From: Henriciella sp.
GTDB lineage: Bacteria > Pseudomonadota > Alphaproteobacteria > Caulobacterales > Hyphomonadaceae
Direction: 5' to 3'
DNA: 64,000 nucleotides
Assembly: GCA_002733705.1 (NCBI GenBank)
Contig: NVWP01000031.1
Coordinates: forward strand, 1 to 64,000
Numbering within the stretch: position 1 is the stretch's first letter; the number at the start of each line of letters is the position of its first letter. The notes below the pieces were generated by a model. That model did no database searches and had not been told where the DNA came from. It saw only the letters and a list, made by a program, of their open reading frames with translations. Both the position numbers and the translations under genes were made by a program. Shown here one piece after another: positions 8,363 through 17,599 of this stretch.

Positions 8363-9324
8363 TGGAAACACGTGCCAACTATGCGCTGATAGGCGCTTTC
8401 GTCATATTCGCGGCGCTGGCCGCGCTCGGATTTGTCCTGTGGCTGGGCCAGTCCCAGTTCAACCAGGATTTTGACGTCTATGACGCGGTCTTTGAGGGCC
8501 CGGTGAACCTCGAGGAGGGTGCCTCGGTCCGCTATATCGGCATCAAGGTCGGTGAGGTGACATCGATCGGTATCGACCGCAACGATGCCTCCAAGGTGCG
8601 TGCGCGCCTGCGTATCGACAGCGAGACACCGGTGAAAACGGACTCCTCCGCATCGATCGAGTTTGCTGGCATCACGGGCGTGACCTACATCCAGATCAAT
8701 GCGGGCTCTCCGGACGCGGAGTGGCTGAAGCGCGCCTCGCGCGAAGACATCCCCGAGATCAAGACTGAATCCAATCCGCTCAGCGCGCTTGTCTCGAGCG
8801 GGACAGAGGTCATGGGGCGGGCGACGCTGGCGCTTGAGCGGATCGATAAAGTACTCAGCGAGGACAATATCAATGCGGTCACAAACAGCGTCCAGAACGT
8901 CGAGGCCATCACCGAAGCGTTGAGTGGGAATGGTACGCTTCTGACAGATGTGACCAGCTTGCTGAAAACCGCCGAGGACGCGGCCCGCAGCTTTGATCAG
9001 GCGTCGAAAGATGTCGGCCAGCTTGGCCGCGACGCCAGCGCCGAGGTCAAACGCGTCGGCGACGATATCGAAGCCATCACCGACGACCTGAAAGAGGTCA
9101 CAAGTTCTGCTCAGGCGGCCATTGACCGGATCGAAGGGGCTGTCGATTCCGCAGCAGATGTCATCGAGGGTCCGGGCACGGATGCGGTGAGCGATTTCCG
9201 GATCGTGGCCCAGGACCTTCGGGTTCTGATCGCAAGGCTCAACCGGCTGACGCGTGAGATCGAGCAGAACCCTCAAAGCCTGCTTCGCAGCGATCCGCTG
9301 CCATATGAAAGGGACGGCGAATGA
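8362..9324 (+). CDS. mlaD: MlaD-type MCE-domain substrate-binding protein
   Basis: A 320-residue protein with one N-terminal transmembrane anchor (residues about 8-29), then an MCE domain (about 38-115: GPVNLEEGASVRYIGIKVGEV), then a long helical, Ala/Asp-rich tail (150-290) likely to form the coiled periplasmic tunnel extension. It is longer than E. coli MlaD (about 180), as is usual for alphaproteobacterial forms. It is periplasmic, and it binds lipid and links the MlaEF core to the auxiliary lipoprotein. It overlaps both neighbours by a few bases. Confidence 0.93.
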   Translation: METRANYALIGAFVIFAALAALGFVLWLGQSQFNQDFDVYDAVFEGPVNLEEGASVRYIGIKVGEVTSIGIDRNDASKVRARLRIDSETPVKTDSSASIEFAGITGVTYIQINAGSPDAEWLKRASREDIPEIKTESNPLSALVSSGTEVMGRATLALERIDKVLSEDNINAVTNSVQNVEAITEALSGNGTLLTDVTSLLKTAEDAARSFDQASKDVGQLGRDASAEVKRVGDDIEAITDDLKEVTSSAQAAIDRIEGAVDSAADVIEGPGTDAVSDFRIVAQDLRVLIARLNRLTREIEQNPQSLLRSDPLPYERDGE

Positions 9325-9944
9325 TCACCCTCCGCACTTCCATCACCGGCGCTGTTCTGGCGCTCGGTCTTGCCTCCGCCGGTTGCGTTTCGGTTCTGCC
9401 TGAACAGCCAAAGCCCGAGGCCGTCTACCGCCTGCCGGACCCGCAGACCCGTGTGGAGCTGGAAACAAATGTCGTCATCCGGGAGCCGGATGCGCCGCGT
9501 CTTCTGGCCGTCCGCAAGATTACGTCTCAGGGGCCGGATGGCGGGTTCAAGGTGTTGCCGGGCGTTGCGTGGGCAGACCGCGCAACCCGCATGTTTCAGG
9601 TTACGCTGCTCGACGCTTTCAGCACGAGTGGAAACGGCCTTGCGGTAGACGATGTCACCGGTGTGAGCGGCGCCTATGAGGTCTACTGGCGTGTCTCGCA
9701 ATTCTCGCTGGACGGCGGTGAAGGTGTTTGCCAGCTGGAGCTGACCCTGCTCGACGGGGGGAGCCGGGAGCCCGTCGCCCAACACACCGTATCAGCGAGT
9801 TCGCCAGCGAGCGCCCGCGATGACCTGGCGCGGGCCATAGCCCTTGCCGATGCCGGGCGCCAGTGCGTCGAACGGGCCGCCACCTTTATCGCAGAGCGCG
9901 CCGTTGCCTCGGAAAGCGAAGAAATCTCTGACGAGAGCCTCTGA
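9321..9944 (+). CDS. ABC-type transport auxiliary lipoprotein (PqiC-like)
   Basis: A 207-residue lipoprotein with signal peptide and lipobox LASAGC (Cys22). The body matches the ABC-transport auxiliary family found after MCE operons: YRLPDPQTRVE near the N-terminus, IREPDAPRLLAVRKI, VLPGVAWADRATRMFQ, and a conserved second Cys pair. Members are outer-membrane or periplasmic partners of MCE proteins. It is the last gene of the four-gene mla operon, with its ATG overlapping the mlaD stop. It converges on the histidine kinase gene 24 bp downstream. Confidence 0.85.
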   Translation: MITLRTSITGAVLALGLASAGCVSVLPEQPKPEAVYRLPDPQTRVELETNVVIREPDAPRLLAVRKITSQGPDGGFKVLPGVAWADRATRMFQVTLLDAFSTSGNGLAVDDVTGVSGAYEVYWRVSQFSLDGGEGVCQLELTLLDGGSREPVAQHTVSASSPASARDDLARAIALADAGRQCVERAATFIAERAVASESEEISDESL

Positions 9945-9968
9945 AATACATATTCATCAGAGCTGCCC

Positions 9969-12374
9969 TCAGGCGACGTCCCGGTCGCGTGAAGGCATAT
10001 CGCGGCTGACCGGCAGGAAGAAGCTCACCATGGTGCCACGGCCGACCTCGCTGGCGATGGAGAAGCGCCCGCCATGCATTTCCGCAAATGACTTGGTGAG
10101 GGCAAGGCCGAGGCCGGTGCCGTCATAATTGCGCTCGCGCGTTTCGTGGACCTGTTCGAAGGGCTGGGCGAGGCGGGGCAGATGCTCCTTGGGAATGCCG
10201 ACGCCCGTATCCCGGACCGCGACCCGGACGAAGTCATCCTTCTTCTGGACGGCGACCAGGATACGCCCGCCCGGATCGGTGAACTTGATCGCATTGGAGA
10301 GCAGGTTCAGCACCATCTGGCGCACGGCGCGGTGGTCTGCGTCCACTTCGGGCAGCGGCTCGTCGGCTTGAAGCGAGAGGGTAATATCCTTGTCCTCGGC
10401 CTTGCGGCGGATCATCCGGACGGCGGCATCGACCGGATCGACAAGATCGATCGGTTTGGGGTCGATAGTCATCTTGCCGGCTTCGATCTTCGCGATGTCG
10501 AGGATGTCATTGATCATGTCGAGCAGGTGCTGGCCGGAAGTCAGGATATCGCGCGCATACTCATTATAGCGCATGTCACCGAGTGGGCCGTACATCTCGT
10601 TGACCAGGATTTCGGAAAAGCCGTTGATGGCGTTGAGCGGGGTGCGCAGCTCGTGGCTCATATTGGCGAGGAAGGCGCTCTTGGAATTGGCGGACCGCTC
10701 GGCCTTGGCCTTCTCTTCATTGTATTTGCGGGCAAGCTCCACATTGTGGCCTTCAGAGCGGGCGAGCTCCTGTACGGCGGCGCGAAGCTTCTTTCTCTGC
10801 TGGGTCAGTTCTTCTTCGCTCTTCACGTCCTGTGTGACGTCCAGACCAAAGGTGGTCAGCCCCCCGGCGGGCGAGCGACGCTCCACAATCTTGTACCAGT
10901 CGCCCGAGCGCAGCCCCACCACGGTGACATTGGCGTCGTCTGGCGTGGTCCGCTCACTGATGACATTGGCGCTTCTGGCCAGCATGACGGTTTCATAGGC
11001 CACCCCGGCCCTGACCACGTCTTCCAGCGCGAATATCCGGGTAAACGCCTGATTCCAGAAGATGAGCCGATGCTTGTTGTCCCAGAGGGCAAAGGGGCTC
11101 GGGAAGTGCTCGATGGCTGTCTTGAGGCGCGTTTCCGATGATTTCTGGCGCTCGCGCTGGCGCATGGCGTCAGTAATGTCGAAGACAACGCCGCTGATGT
11201 CGCCCGGCTGATCCTTGCCGGGTTCATTGGCGCTGCCGCGAAGTTCGATCCAGGTCTCCCCGCGTGACATGGCGGTGGCCACGGGCATGGTAAAGGTCTG
11301 GCCGGGGCGGGTCTCTTCGAGGGCGTGCCGCAGCTGGTTGCGATGATCCTGAAAGATCTGGGCAAAGAGTTCGGATGTGGTGAGCTCACCGCTGAATTGC
11401 AGGCCGAAAAGGCGCGCGGCATCCTCGTTGATCCATGCCTCGCTGGATGCAAGCGAAATGCGCCAGGCGCCAATGCGGCCATTGATATTGGCTTTTTCGA
11501 CGAGGGTGTGGGCCGCTGGCTGGACCGGCCCTGCGGCCGGAGATGGCGGTGGATCTGCCGGTCGGGTGCTGAGACTGCTGTAGAGACCGAAAACGCCAAA
11601 GGCCGGTGCGGCAAGAAGGGTCAGGTAAAGTAGAAGGTGGATCGCATTGTCGACCGTCACAAGCGGACTTGAGCGATTGAGGCACAGCGAGAAGGCGGCG
11701 CCTTCTACTGGCGCACATGCGGTCAGTGACCGCTGAAGCAGCCCGGAATAGTGAAACCCTGTGCCTTGGCTGAGAATGGTGTGGGTCGGCGCGAGGACAG
11801 ACTGGCCGCCAATCGAGAGGTTACGTTCGCCATCCAGAATAACGCGTTGCACCGGGTTTGCACCCAGCACCCACTTGCCGGCGCCCACGCGCGAAATGAT
11901 GCCCGTCTCTGCATCGAGCGGGTGGACGAGCATGATGTCATTGTCTGGCGCCAAATGCAGCCGGGTGCCCGCCTCGATCATGCCGTCTGCCATCTCGGCA
12001 AGCTCGCGCTGTAGCGGATCATTCGACGTCCGGGCGGACTGAAGGGAGACCAGATGATCGACGCCGATCTCTTCTGCGTCGATGCGCGAGAGAGGGCGGC
12101 CGGTCTCCAGGAACGTATCCAGCGCCCTCGTCGCCGCATCGGCGGAGGCGTTCAGCATCTGGCCTGTGAGCAGGGCGTCGCGCTGGGCGAGCTGCATGGC
12201 ATCACGGTCCTTCGAGGTCTGGCCGAGCCAGCCAACAAGAACGACACAGGCGGCCAGGATGCAGAAGGTTACGATGAGCACAGGCGCAACCATCCGGTTC
12301 GCGCCGGAGGCTCGCGACGGGGGCTTGCCCCGTTCAACCTTCGTGTTGCCTGCCGCCAAATCCCGGCCCTTCAT
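9969..12374 (-). CDS. Membrane PAS-domain sensor histidine kinase, PleC/DivJ-like
   Basis: An 801-residue sensor kinase with a transmembrane segment at about 29-51, a periplasmic sensor region 52-242 and a second transmembrane segment at about 243-266. Two PAS-like domains follow (about 300-400 and 415-515), then a helical linker. HisKA has phospho-acceptor His574 in SHELRTPLNAINGFSE, and the HATPase has N (LLSNAIKF), G1 (DTGVGIP) and G2 (GTGLGLAL) boxes. The HisKA region (FSEILVNEMYGPLG, INDILDIAKIEAGKM) is of the PleC/DivJ type used in alphaproteobacterial cell-cycle control. No response regulator gene is adjacent, so the partner is unlinked. Confidence 0.9.
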   Translation of the reverse strand: MKGRDLAAGNTKVERGKPPSRASGANRMVAPVLIVTFCILAACVVLVGWLGQTSKDRDAMQLAQRDALLTGQMLNASADAATRALDTFLETGRPLSRIDAEEIGVDHLVSLQSARTSNDPLQRELAEMADGMIEAGTRLHLAPDNDIMLVHPLDAETGIISRVGAGKWVLGANPVQRVILDGERNLSIGGQSVLAPTHTILSQGTGFHYSGLLQRSLTACAPVEGAAFSLCLNRSSPLVTVDNAIHLLLYLTLLAAPAFGVFGLYSSLSTRPADPPPSPAAGPVQPAAHTLVEKANINGRIGAWRISLASSEAWINEDAARLFGLQFSGELTTSELFAQIFQDHRNQLRHALEETRPGQTFTMPVATAMSRGETWIELRGSANEPGKDQPGDISGVVFDITDAMRQRERQKSSETRLKTAIEHFPSPFALWDNKHRLIFWNQAFTRIFALEDVVRAGVAYETVMLARSANVISERTTPDDANVTVVGLRSGDWYKIVERRSPAGGLTTFGLDVTQDVKSEEELTQQRKKLRAAVQELARSEGHNVELARKYNEEKAKAERSANSKSAFLANMSHELRTPLNAINGFSEILVNEMYGPLGDMRYNEYARDILTSGQHLLDMINDILDIAKIEAGKMTIDPKPIDLVDPVDAAVRMIRRKAEDKDITLSLQADEPLPEVDADHRAVRQMVLNLLSNAIKFTDPGGRILVAVQKKDDFVRVAVRDTGVGIPKEHLPRLAQPFEQVHETRERNYDGTGLGLALTKSFAEMHGGRFSIASEVGRGTMVSFFLPVSRDMPSRDRDVA

Positions 12375-12447
12375 TCACGTCCCGCAAAACCAGTAACACC
12401 TTGGTCAGAAAAGCTTTGCGTTCGCGTTAATGAAGGGCGCGGGGCTG

Positions 12448-15045
12448 TTAATCGATGGCGCGCGAGAGAATATCTGCGGCGTTTTCCGACAAACCTTCGG
12501 CCTGGAGTGCTTTCAGCGTCTTCTCCGCGCTCGCCTTGGCGGCCGGCTCAAGCTTGCGCCATTGCTCGAAACTGGTGAGCAGGCGCGCGGCGAGGGCCGG
12601 ATTGCGCTTGTCGGTCTCGAGCACGATGTCCCCGATCACCTTATGACCTTCGCCATCCTTGGCGTGGAAGGCGGCAAGATTGGTCATCGAGAAGGCGGCT
12701 GCGACAGAGCGCACCCGGTTCGGGTTGGACAGGTCGAAGTCTGGGTGCTGCGACAGACGCCGGGCATCCTCTGCGGTGCCCTGTCCGGCCTGGACGGCGA
12801 ACCATTTGTCGATGACCAGCGGATTGTCTTTCCAGCGCTCATAGAAGGTCTCAATGGCCTCGTCGCGCTCAGCCCCCTTGAAGGGGACGAGCGTACGCAG
12901 GCAGGCGAGGCTCTCGGTCATGTTCGGCGCCGCATCGAAGAGCGCTTTCAGACGCTTGGCAGCATCGCCCGTGTCCAGCGCGCCGGTAAGGCCGATCATG
13001 GCGGAGCGGAGCGCCCGGATGCCAGCCTGTTCGGCGTTCGGTTCGAACGGGGCAGGGGACGGCTCTGCCAGGATGCGCTCGGCATCCGGCTTGAGGTTCT
13101 CACCAAGCGCCTTGCGCAGACGCTTGCGCGCTTCATTCAGGCCCGCCGGATCAACCGGCTCGCGGTGCTGGAAGAGCTCACCGATGTCGGGCAGAGCTGT
13201 CAGCAGGGCGGCGAAGGCCGGATCGGATTCATTGGCCCGCACCGCGTCGCCGAGTGCGGCGACGAGTGCTTCGTCTGGCGGAGATTGCGGCTCATCCAGC
13301 AGACGGAAGATTTCGCTGCGCGTCAGTGTCTGGAAATTGTCCCAGATGTTGAAGGGATCGGTCTCGCTCGCGGCAAGCTCCAGCAATTGGGCATTGGTCA
13401 GGTCGCGGTCGATACGGACCGGCGCGCTGAACTGGCGGTTGATCGAGAGGAGGGGTTTGCTGGCGCCTTTGCCCAGCTTGATCTCTGCCGTCTTATCTTC
13501 GTCATTGAGGACGATGACGGTCTCACCATTCTCCCATCCTTCGGCTGAGGCGTGACCGCCCTTGCCATCCAGCAGCGCTACACGAAGGGGAATGGGCACA
13601 GGCTGCTTGTCGGGTTGGCCCGGCGTGGCCGGTGTCGACTGGCGCAGCTTCAATGTCAGGGTCGAGGTGTCGGCGTTCCAGTCTTCCTCCACGCGGACGG
13701 AGGGCGTGCCGGCCTGGGCGTACCAGCGGCGGAACTGGCTGAGGTCCTTGCCCGACGCCTTCTCGAAACAGCCGTAAAAATCCTCGATTGTCGAAGCCGT
13801 GCCATCATACTCATCGAAGTAAATCTGCATGCCCTTGTTGAAATCATCGATCCCTATAAGGACAGTCAGCGCACGGATTAATTCTGAGCCCTTCTCATAG
13901 ACCGTTGCTGTATACAGATTGTCGATAGATGCATATTTGTCCGGACGCACTGGATGGGCAAGCGGGCCGGCATCCTCGGCGAACTGGCGCGCGCGCAGGC
14001 GCATGACATCCTTGATGCGCTGGACAGGGCGCGAGCGCAGGTCGGAAGAGAATTCCTGATCGCGGAACACCGTCAGACCTTCCTTCAGGCAGAGCTGGAA
14101 CCAGTCGCGGCAGGTGATCCGGTTGCCGGTCCAGTTGTGGAAATACTCGTGCCCCACAATGCTCTCGATCGCTTCAAAATCGGCGTCGGTCGCGCTGTCC
14201 TGGCTGGCCAGAACGTAAGCGGAATTGAAGATGTTGAGACCCTTATTCTCCATGGCGCCGAAATTGAAGTCGCGCACGGCCACGATGTTGAAGACGCCGA
14301 GGTCGTAGGCGCGTCCGAAGCGCTCCTCATCCCATTTCATGGAGGCCTTGAGACTTTCCATGGCCCATTCGGCGCGCGCCGCCTGTCCCTTGTCGACATA
14401 GACCCCGAGATCGACATGGTCGCCATTCATCGTGGTGAAGGTGTCGCGCCAGACATCATAGTCTCCGGCACAGAGCGCAAACAGGTAAGAGGGTTTGGGG
14501 TGTGGATCGTCCCACTCTGCATAATGGCGCCCGTCTGAATGGTCGCCGCTCTCGCCCGGTGTGCCATTCGACAGAAGGATCGGATATTTGGACTTGTCCG
14601 CATCCATACGGACATGAAAGCGGCTCATGACATCCGGACGATCAGGCCAGTAGGTGATGTGGCGGAAGCCCGTCGCTTCACACTGGCTGCAGAAGCGTCC
14701 GCCAGAGATGTAGAGGCCCGACAGGGCGGTGTTGCTGGACGGATCAATCGTGACGTCCGTTTCCAGGGTAAACTGGTCGGGAACATTGCTGATCGTCAGC
14801 TTCTCGTCATCCCGGCTATAGTCGCCCGGGCCGAGCGATTTTCCGTCGAGGCTGATCGCATTGAGTTTGAGCTTCACACCGTCGAGAACGAACGATCCCT
14901 CCCCGGTGCGGCGCACCTTCATCCTGGCCTTCACCCGCGTCGCCTTGGGATCCAGTGAGAAATCGAGCGAAACCTCATCGATCTCGAACGGGTAGGGGGT
15001 ATAATCTTCGAGCTTGATCGAAACCGGTGTATCTGTGCGCAGCAT
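12448..15045 (-). CDS. pepN: Aminopeptidase N (M1 family)
   Basis: An 865-residue zinc metallopeptidase of the long gammaproteobacterial-type PepN group. The substrate-binding GAMEN is at 263-267, and the zinc site is His299-Glu300-x2-His303 with Glu322 (KEG) 18 residues on. The C-terminal half is helical, as expected (IWDNFQTLTRSEIFRLLDE). It removes N-terminal residues from peptides in the cytoplasm. Length is normal. A perfect inverted repeat immediately upstream covers the ribosome-binding region (reported separately). It is downstream of, and on the same strand as, the small hypothetical at 15133, with an 87-bp gap. Confidence 0.95.
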   Translation of the reverse strand: MLRTDTPVSIKLEDYTPYPFEIDEVSLDFSLDPKATRVKARMKVRRTGEGSFVLDGVKLKLNAISLDGKSLGPGDYSRDDEKLTISNVPDQFTLETDVTIDPSSNTALSGLYISGGRFCSQCEATGFRHITYWPDRPDVMSRFHVRMDADKSKYPILLSNGTPGESGDHSDGRHYAEWDDPHPKPSYLFALCAGDYDVWRDTFTTMNGDHVDLGVYVDKGQAARAEWAMESLKASMKWDEERFGRAYDLGVFNIVAVRDFNFGAMENKGLNIFNSAYVLASQDSATDADFEAIESIVGHEYFHNWTGNRITCRDWFQLCLKEGLTVFRDQEFSSDLRSRPVQRIKDVMRLRARQFAEDAGPLAHPVRPDKYASIDNLYTATVYEKGSELIRALTVLIGIDDFNKGMQIYFDEYDGTASTIEDFYGCFEKASGKDLSQFRRWYAQAGTPSVRVEEDWNADTSTLTLKLRQSTPATPGQPDKQPVPIPLRVALLDGKGGHASAEGWENGETVIVLNDEDKTAEIKLGKGASKPLLSINRQFSAPVRIDRDLTNAQLLELAASETDPFNIWDNFQTLTRSEIFRLLDEPQSPPDEALVAALGDAVRANESDPAFAALLTALPDIGELFQHREPVDPAGLNEARKRLRKALGENLKPDAERILAEPSPAPFEPNAEQAGIRALRSAMIGLTGALDTGDAAKRLKALFDAAPNMTESLACLRTLVPFKGAERDEAIETFYERWKDNPLVIDKWFAVQAGQGTAEDARRLSQHPDFDLSNPNRVRSVAAAFSMTNLAAFHAKDGEGHKVIGDIVLETDKRNPALAARLLTSFEQWRKLEPAAKASAEKTLKALQAEGLSENAADILSRAID

Positions 15046-15052
15046 TGGTTTT

Positions 15053-15082
15053 CCTATCTGTCGTTCTTGACCAACAGATAGG
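15053..15082 (-). promoter_or_regulatory. Perfect 9-bp inverted repeat overlapping the pepN ribosome-binding site
   Basis: Read on the minus strand, CCTATCTGT is followed by 12 nt and then by ACAGATAGG, and AAAACC and the pepN ATG follow directly. The right arm contains the only plausible Shine-Dalgarno (ATAGGA). In RNA this would be a 9-bp hairpin hiding the ribosome-binding site; in DNA it would be a two-turn operator. Role inferred only. Confidence 0.5.
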
Positions 15083-15132
15083 GTGGCTGGCCCCGGCCCT
15101 CAATCGCCGGTCCTTCCACGGGCTGAGTTTAT

Positions 15133-15696
15133 TCAGCCACCTTTGCTGGGCGTGCCGGCCACATCATAGACATGGCGCAGGACCTGCCGGGCGGGTTGAA
15201 GAATGGACTTTATCTCGTCAGACACTTCACCGGGGTGGCGGGCAGCATATTCTGCCATCCTGCGGACCATGAGCAGAAGTTGCGGTGCGTTCGCGATCAG
15301 TCTTGCCTGATACTCTATCCTGTTCGGGTCGCGATCATATTCCGCGCCCGGCACGCGCCAGCCGCCCCAGTCATTCTCGTCGGTGATGACGACAGGAAAG
15401 GTGCCGGGGTGGGGGTGGCTGGCGACCTCGTCGCTATCCTGCCAGCGATTCTTTGCGCGCTGGACACGCCAATGCTCGGCGGTCGGGTCTTCTTCCATGC
15501 GCGCGCGCCCGCGCACGGTGTCTTCGGACGAGAGCTCCGTGGGCGCAAATTCACGGCCGAGCCCCACATCATAGGTGACGCGCAGGGGCTCTTCGACATC
15601 CTTCACCCAGTGGGGGATGACCTTTTCGACAATTGCCCACGTGCCCACCGGTTTGACGAAAACCCGCTGGGACTTGTGGAAGAGTGCCTTTGCCAT
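15133..15696 (-). CDS. Conserved hypothetical protein
   Basis: A 187-residue cytoplasmic protein, charged and Trp-rich, without recognised domain. The first part (MAKALFHKSQRVFVKPVGTW, AIVEKVIPHWV, RVTYDVGLGREF) looks like a small beta-rich domain. The second (EYQARLIANAPQLLLMVRRM, then ILQPARQVLRHVYD) is helical. The start at 15696 has AGGAG 8 nt upstream; the longer in-frame extension to 15816 has none. It is divergent from the acyl-CoA dehydrogenase at 15877. Function unknown. Confidence 0.75.
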   Translation of the reverse strand: MAKALFHKSQRVFVKPVGTWAIVEKVIPHWVKDVEEPLRVTYDVGLGREFAPTELSSEDTVRGRARMEEDPTAEHWRVQRAKNRWQDSDEVASHPHPGTFPVVITDENDWGGWRVPGAEYDRDPNRIEYQARLIANAPQLLLMVRRMAEYAARHPGEVSDEIKSILQPARQVLRHVYDVAGTPSKGG

Positions 15697-15876
15697 GTCG
15701 CCGTCTCCTGATCTTCTGCGGAGTGTGTCACAACGGGTTTTAGCGAGGGTAAATACGCCGGACCGAATTTGCGTCTTCGGGACTTGCGCAGGCCTTACCT
15801 TGCGAGACGGCTTCACGGGGGCGGAGGCCGCGTTATTGTCCAGCGATAATTACAGGATTTAGGGAGACGGAGCGGC

Positions 15877-16992
15877 ATGAACTTCGACTTTTCGGAAGAC
15901 CAGAAATTCCTGGCAGGTGAAGCAAGGAAATTTCTGAACGCGCAGTGCACGACCGCACATGTGCGCGAGGTGCTCGATGACGAAAGCAAGACCCATCATG
16001 AGGGCGTCTGGCAGAAGGTTCTCGAGATGGGCTGGATCGGGGCCGCGATCCCTGAAGAGTATGGCGGGCTGGGGCTCGGCATGCTGGAACTCTGCGTGAT
16101 AGCAGAGGAGATGGGCCGCGCGCTGGCGCCGGTGCCGTTTTCTTCCACCACCTATTTCTTCGCCGAAGCCCTGAAGCTCGCCGGCTCGGAGGACCAGAAG
16201 AAGGACCTTCTCGAGAAAGTCGTGAGCGGTGAAGTCGTCGGCTGCTATGCGGCCAGTGAAGGGCCGGGCAATCCAGATCCCTCGAAGCTGAAAACCACCT
16301 TCGATGGCTCCAAACTGACTGGCACCAAGGTCCCTGTCACCGATGGCGATATCGCCACCCATGCTGTGGTTCTGGCCAAGGAAGGCTCCGGTGCGAGCCT
16401 CGTTCTGGTCGACCTCACCGGCGAGGGTGTGTCGCGCAAGACGGTCAGCACGCTTGAGCCGACGCGCAGCCATGCAGAAATCACTTTCGATGGCGCGCCT
16501 GCCGCCCGTCTCGGCAATGCCGGCGAAGGCGCGGACATGAATGATGCAATCCTTAACCGGGCCGCTGTCCTGCTCGCTTTCGAACAGCTTGGCGGTGCCG
16601 ACCGCTGCCTCGAAATGGCAACGGAATTTGCCAAGGACCGGTACGCTTTCGGCCGCCCGATCGGGGGGAATCAGGCGATCAAGCACAAGCTGGCCGACAT
16701 GTATGTGAAGAATCAGGTCGCGCGCTCGAACTGCTATTACGGCGCCTGGGCGCTTTCCACCGATGCGGCAGAGCTGCCGGAAGCCGCTGCCGCCGCACGC
16801 CTCGCGGCCAGTGAGGCCTACTGGTTCGCGTCGAAGGAGAATATCCAGACACATGGCGGCATGGGCTTTACCTGGGAAGTGGACTGCCACCTCTTCTACC
16901 GCCGGGCCAAATTGCTGGCCGTGCAGGCCGGAGCCCCGAAGGTCTGGAAAGAGAAACTCGTCAGCGCGCTTGAGCGCAAGAACGCCGCCTGA
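15877..16992 (+). CDS. Acyl-CoA dehydrogenase family protein, short subunit lacking the catalytic Glu
   Basis: A 371-residue flavin acyl-CoA dehydrogenase fold. It has N-terminal helices (MNFDFSEDQKFLAGEARKFL), PEEYGGLGLG near 62, and the middle beta domain. In the helix where isovaleryl-CoA-type enzymes carry the catalytic Glu (…ERL..GG), it reads RAAVLLAFEQLGGA, so the base is missing. IQTHGGMGFTWEVDCHLFYRR is conserved. It probably partners the Glu-bearing 400-residue enzyme encoded at 17600, as in heterotetrameric steroid/branched-acyl ACADs. RBS GGGAGACGG is upstream. A paralogous pair lies at 45-47.5 kb. Confidence 0.9.
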   Translation: MNFDFSEDQKFLAGEARKFLNAQCTTAHVREVLDDESKTHHEGVWQKVLEMGWIGAAIPEEYGGLGLGMLELCVIAEEMGRALAPVPFSSTTYFFAEALKLAGSEDQKKDLLEKVVSGEVVGCYAASEGPGNPDPSKLKTTFDGSKLTGTKVPVTDGDIATHAVVLAKEGSGASLVLVDLTGEGVSRKTVSTLEPTRSHAEITFDGAPAARLGNAGEGADMNDAILNRAAVLLAFEQLGGADRCLEMATEFAKDRYAFGRPIGGNQAIKHKLADMYVKNQVARSNCYYGAWALSTDAAELPEAAAAARLAASEAYWFASKENIQTHGGMGFTWEVDCHLFYRRAKLLAVQAGAPKVWKEKLVSALERKNAA

Positions 16993-16998
16993 CACCCC

Positions 16999-17022
16999 GG
17001 CGCCGGCCCTCGTGCCGGCGCC
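16999..17022 (+). terminator. GC-rich hairpin after acyl-CoA dehydrogenase
   Basis: A perfect 9-bp stem GGCGCCGGC / GCCGGCGCC with a 6-nt loop starts 7 nt after the stop codon at 16992. No clear U tract follows (CTCTGGCG), so it is a weak or Rho-assisted terminator, or a transcript-stabilising hairpin. Confidence 0.45.
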
Positions 17023-17094
17023 CTCTGGCGGGGTTGAAGCGACTGCGCTGGATGTTAGGAATTGACCTTTGTTAGCTCAAAGGAGGATCGATCC

Positions 17095-17475
17095 ATGGCA
17101 TCTTTGAAGAGAACGGCTTTTGCGGCATGTGTTTCGCTCGGTATGCTCACGGCGCCTGCGCTCGCTCAGGATTCAATGAGCGAAGATGAGTGCATGACGC
17201 TTGTCCTGGCGATGTCAAAGCTGGAACTGGCGATGGTCGGCAAGGCAGGCATGACGCCTGCTGAGGCGCGCTCTGGCCTCGAAGCGCTTCAGCCCGATCT
17301 GCCCGGGGACGTCTCCGCCACGATAAATGAGCTGAAGGATGTTTCGAAGTCAGCAGAAGGCATCAAGGTGGGCGATCCGAGCCATCCCATGGCGACAGGG
17401 ACCTTTCAGGAAGCCAGCCGAAGCTACCGGCAAACGCTGAAGCCGTACTGCCCCAGCTTTGAGCTCGATTACTAG
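17095..17475 (+). CDS. Small secreted protein of unknown function
   Basis: A 126-residue protein with a clear signal peptide (MASLKRTAFAACVSLGMLTAPALAQ, cleavage after ALA-Q region). The mature part is helical, with one Cys near each end (DECMTLVL, KPYCPSF) that could form a disulfide in the periplasm. The start at 17095 is fixed by a strong AAAGGAGG 9 nt upstream. It sits between the two members of an acyl-CoA dehydrogenase pair, but hairpins on both sides suggest a separate transcript. No family recognised. Confidence 0.75.
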   Translation: MASLKRTAFAACVSLGMLTAPALAQDSMSEDECMTLVLAMSKLELAMVGKAGMTPAEARSGLEALQPDLPGDVSATINELKDVSKSAEGIKVGDPSHPMATGTFQEASRSYRQTLKPYCPSFELDY

Positions 17476-17489
17476 GCGCCCAAGGCGCC
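17475..17489 (+). terminator. Short hairpin over the stop of the small secreted protein
   Basis: GGCGCC-CAA-GGCGCC forms a tight 6-bp stem starting in the TAG stop, and a run TTTTG lies about 10 nt downstream. A second possible stem (GCGTCGG at 17491-17497 with CCGACGC at 17517-17523) follows. Together they could stop transcription before the 17600 gene. Weak evidence. Confidence 0.35.
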
Positions 17490-17599
17490 AGCGTCGGAGT
17501 TTTGTCTTGTCTTGACCCGACGCCACGGCTGGGCAGGCGAGTTCGTCAGCGTATATTGTATCGTCAGAAGCATCGTCATTTGCCGCAGGAGGACACGCT

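Noticed and set aside
12430..12460. TTAA pairs resembling a CtrA site upstream of the kinase stop region
   Set aside because: Spacing between the TTAA halves is far from 7 nt; the same holds for the pair near 43440.
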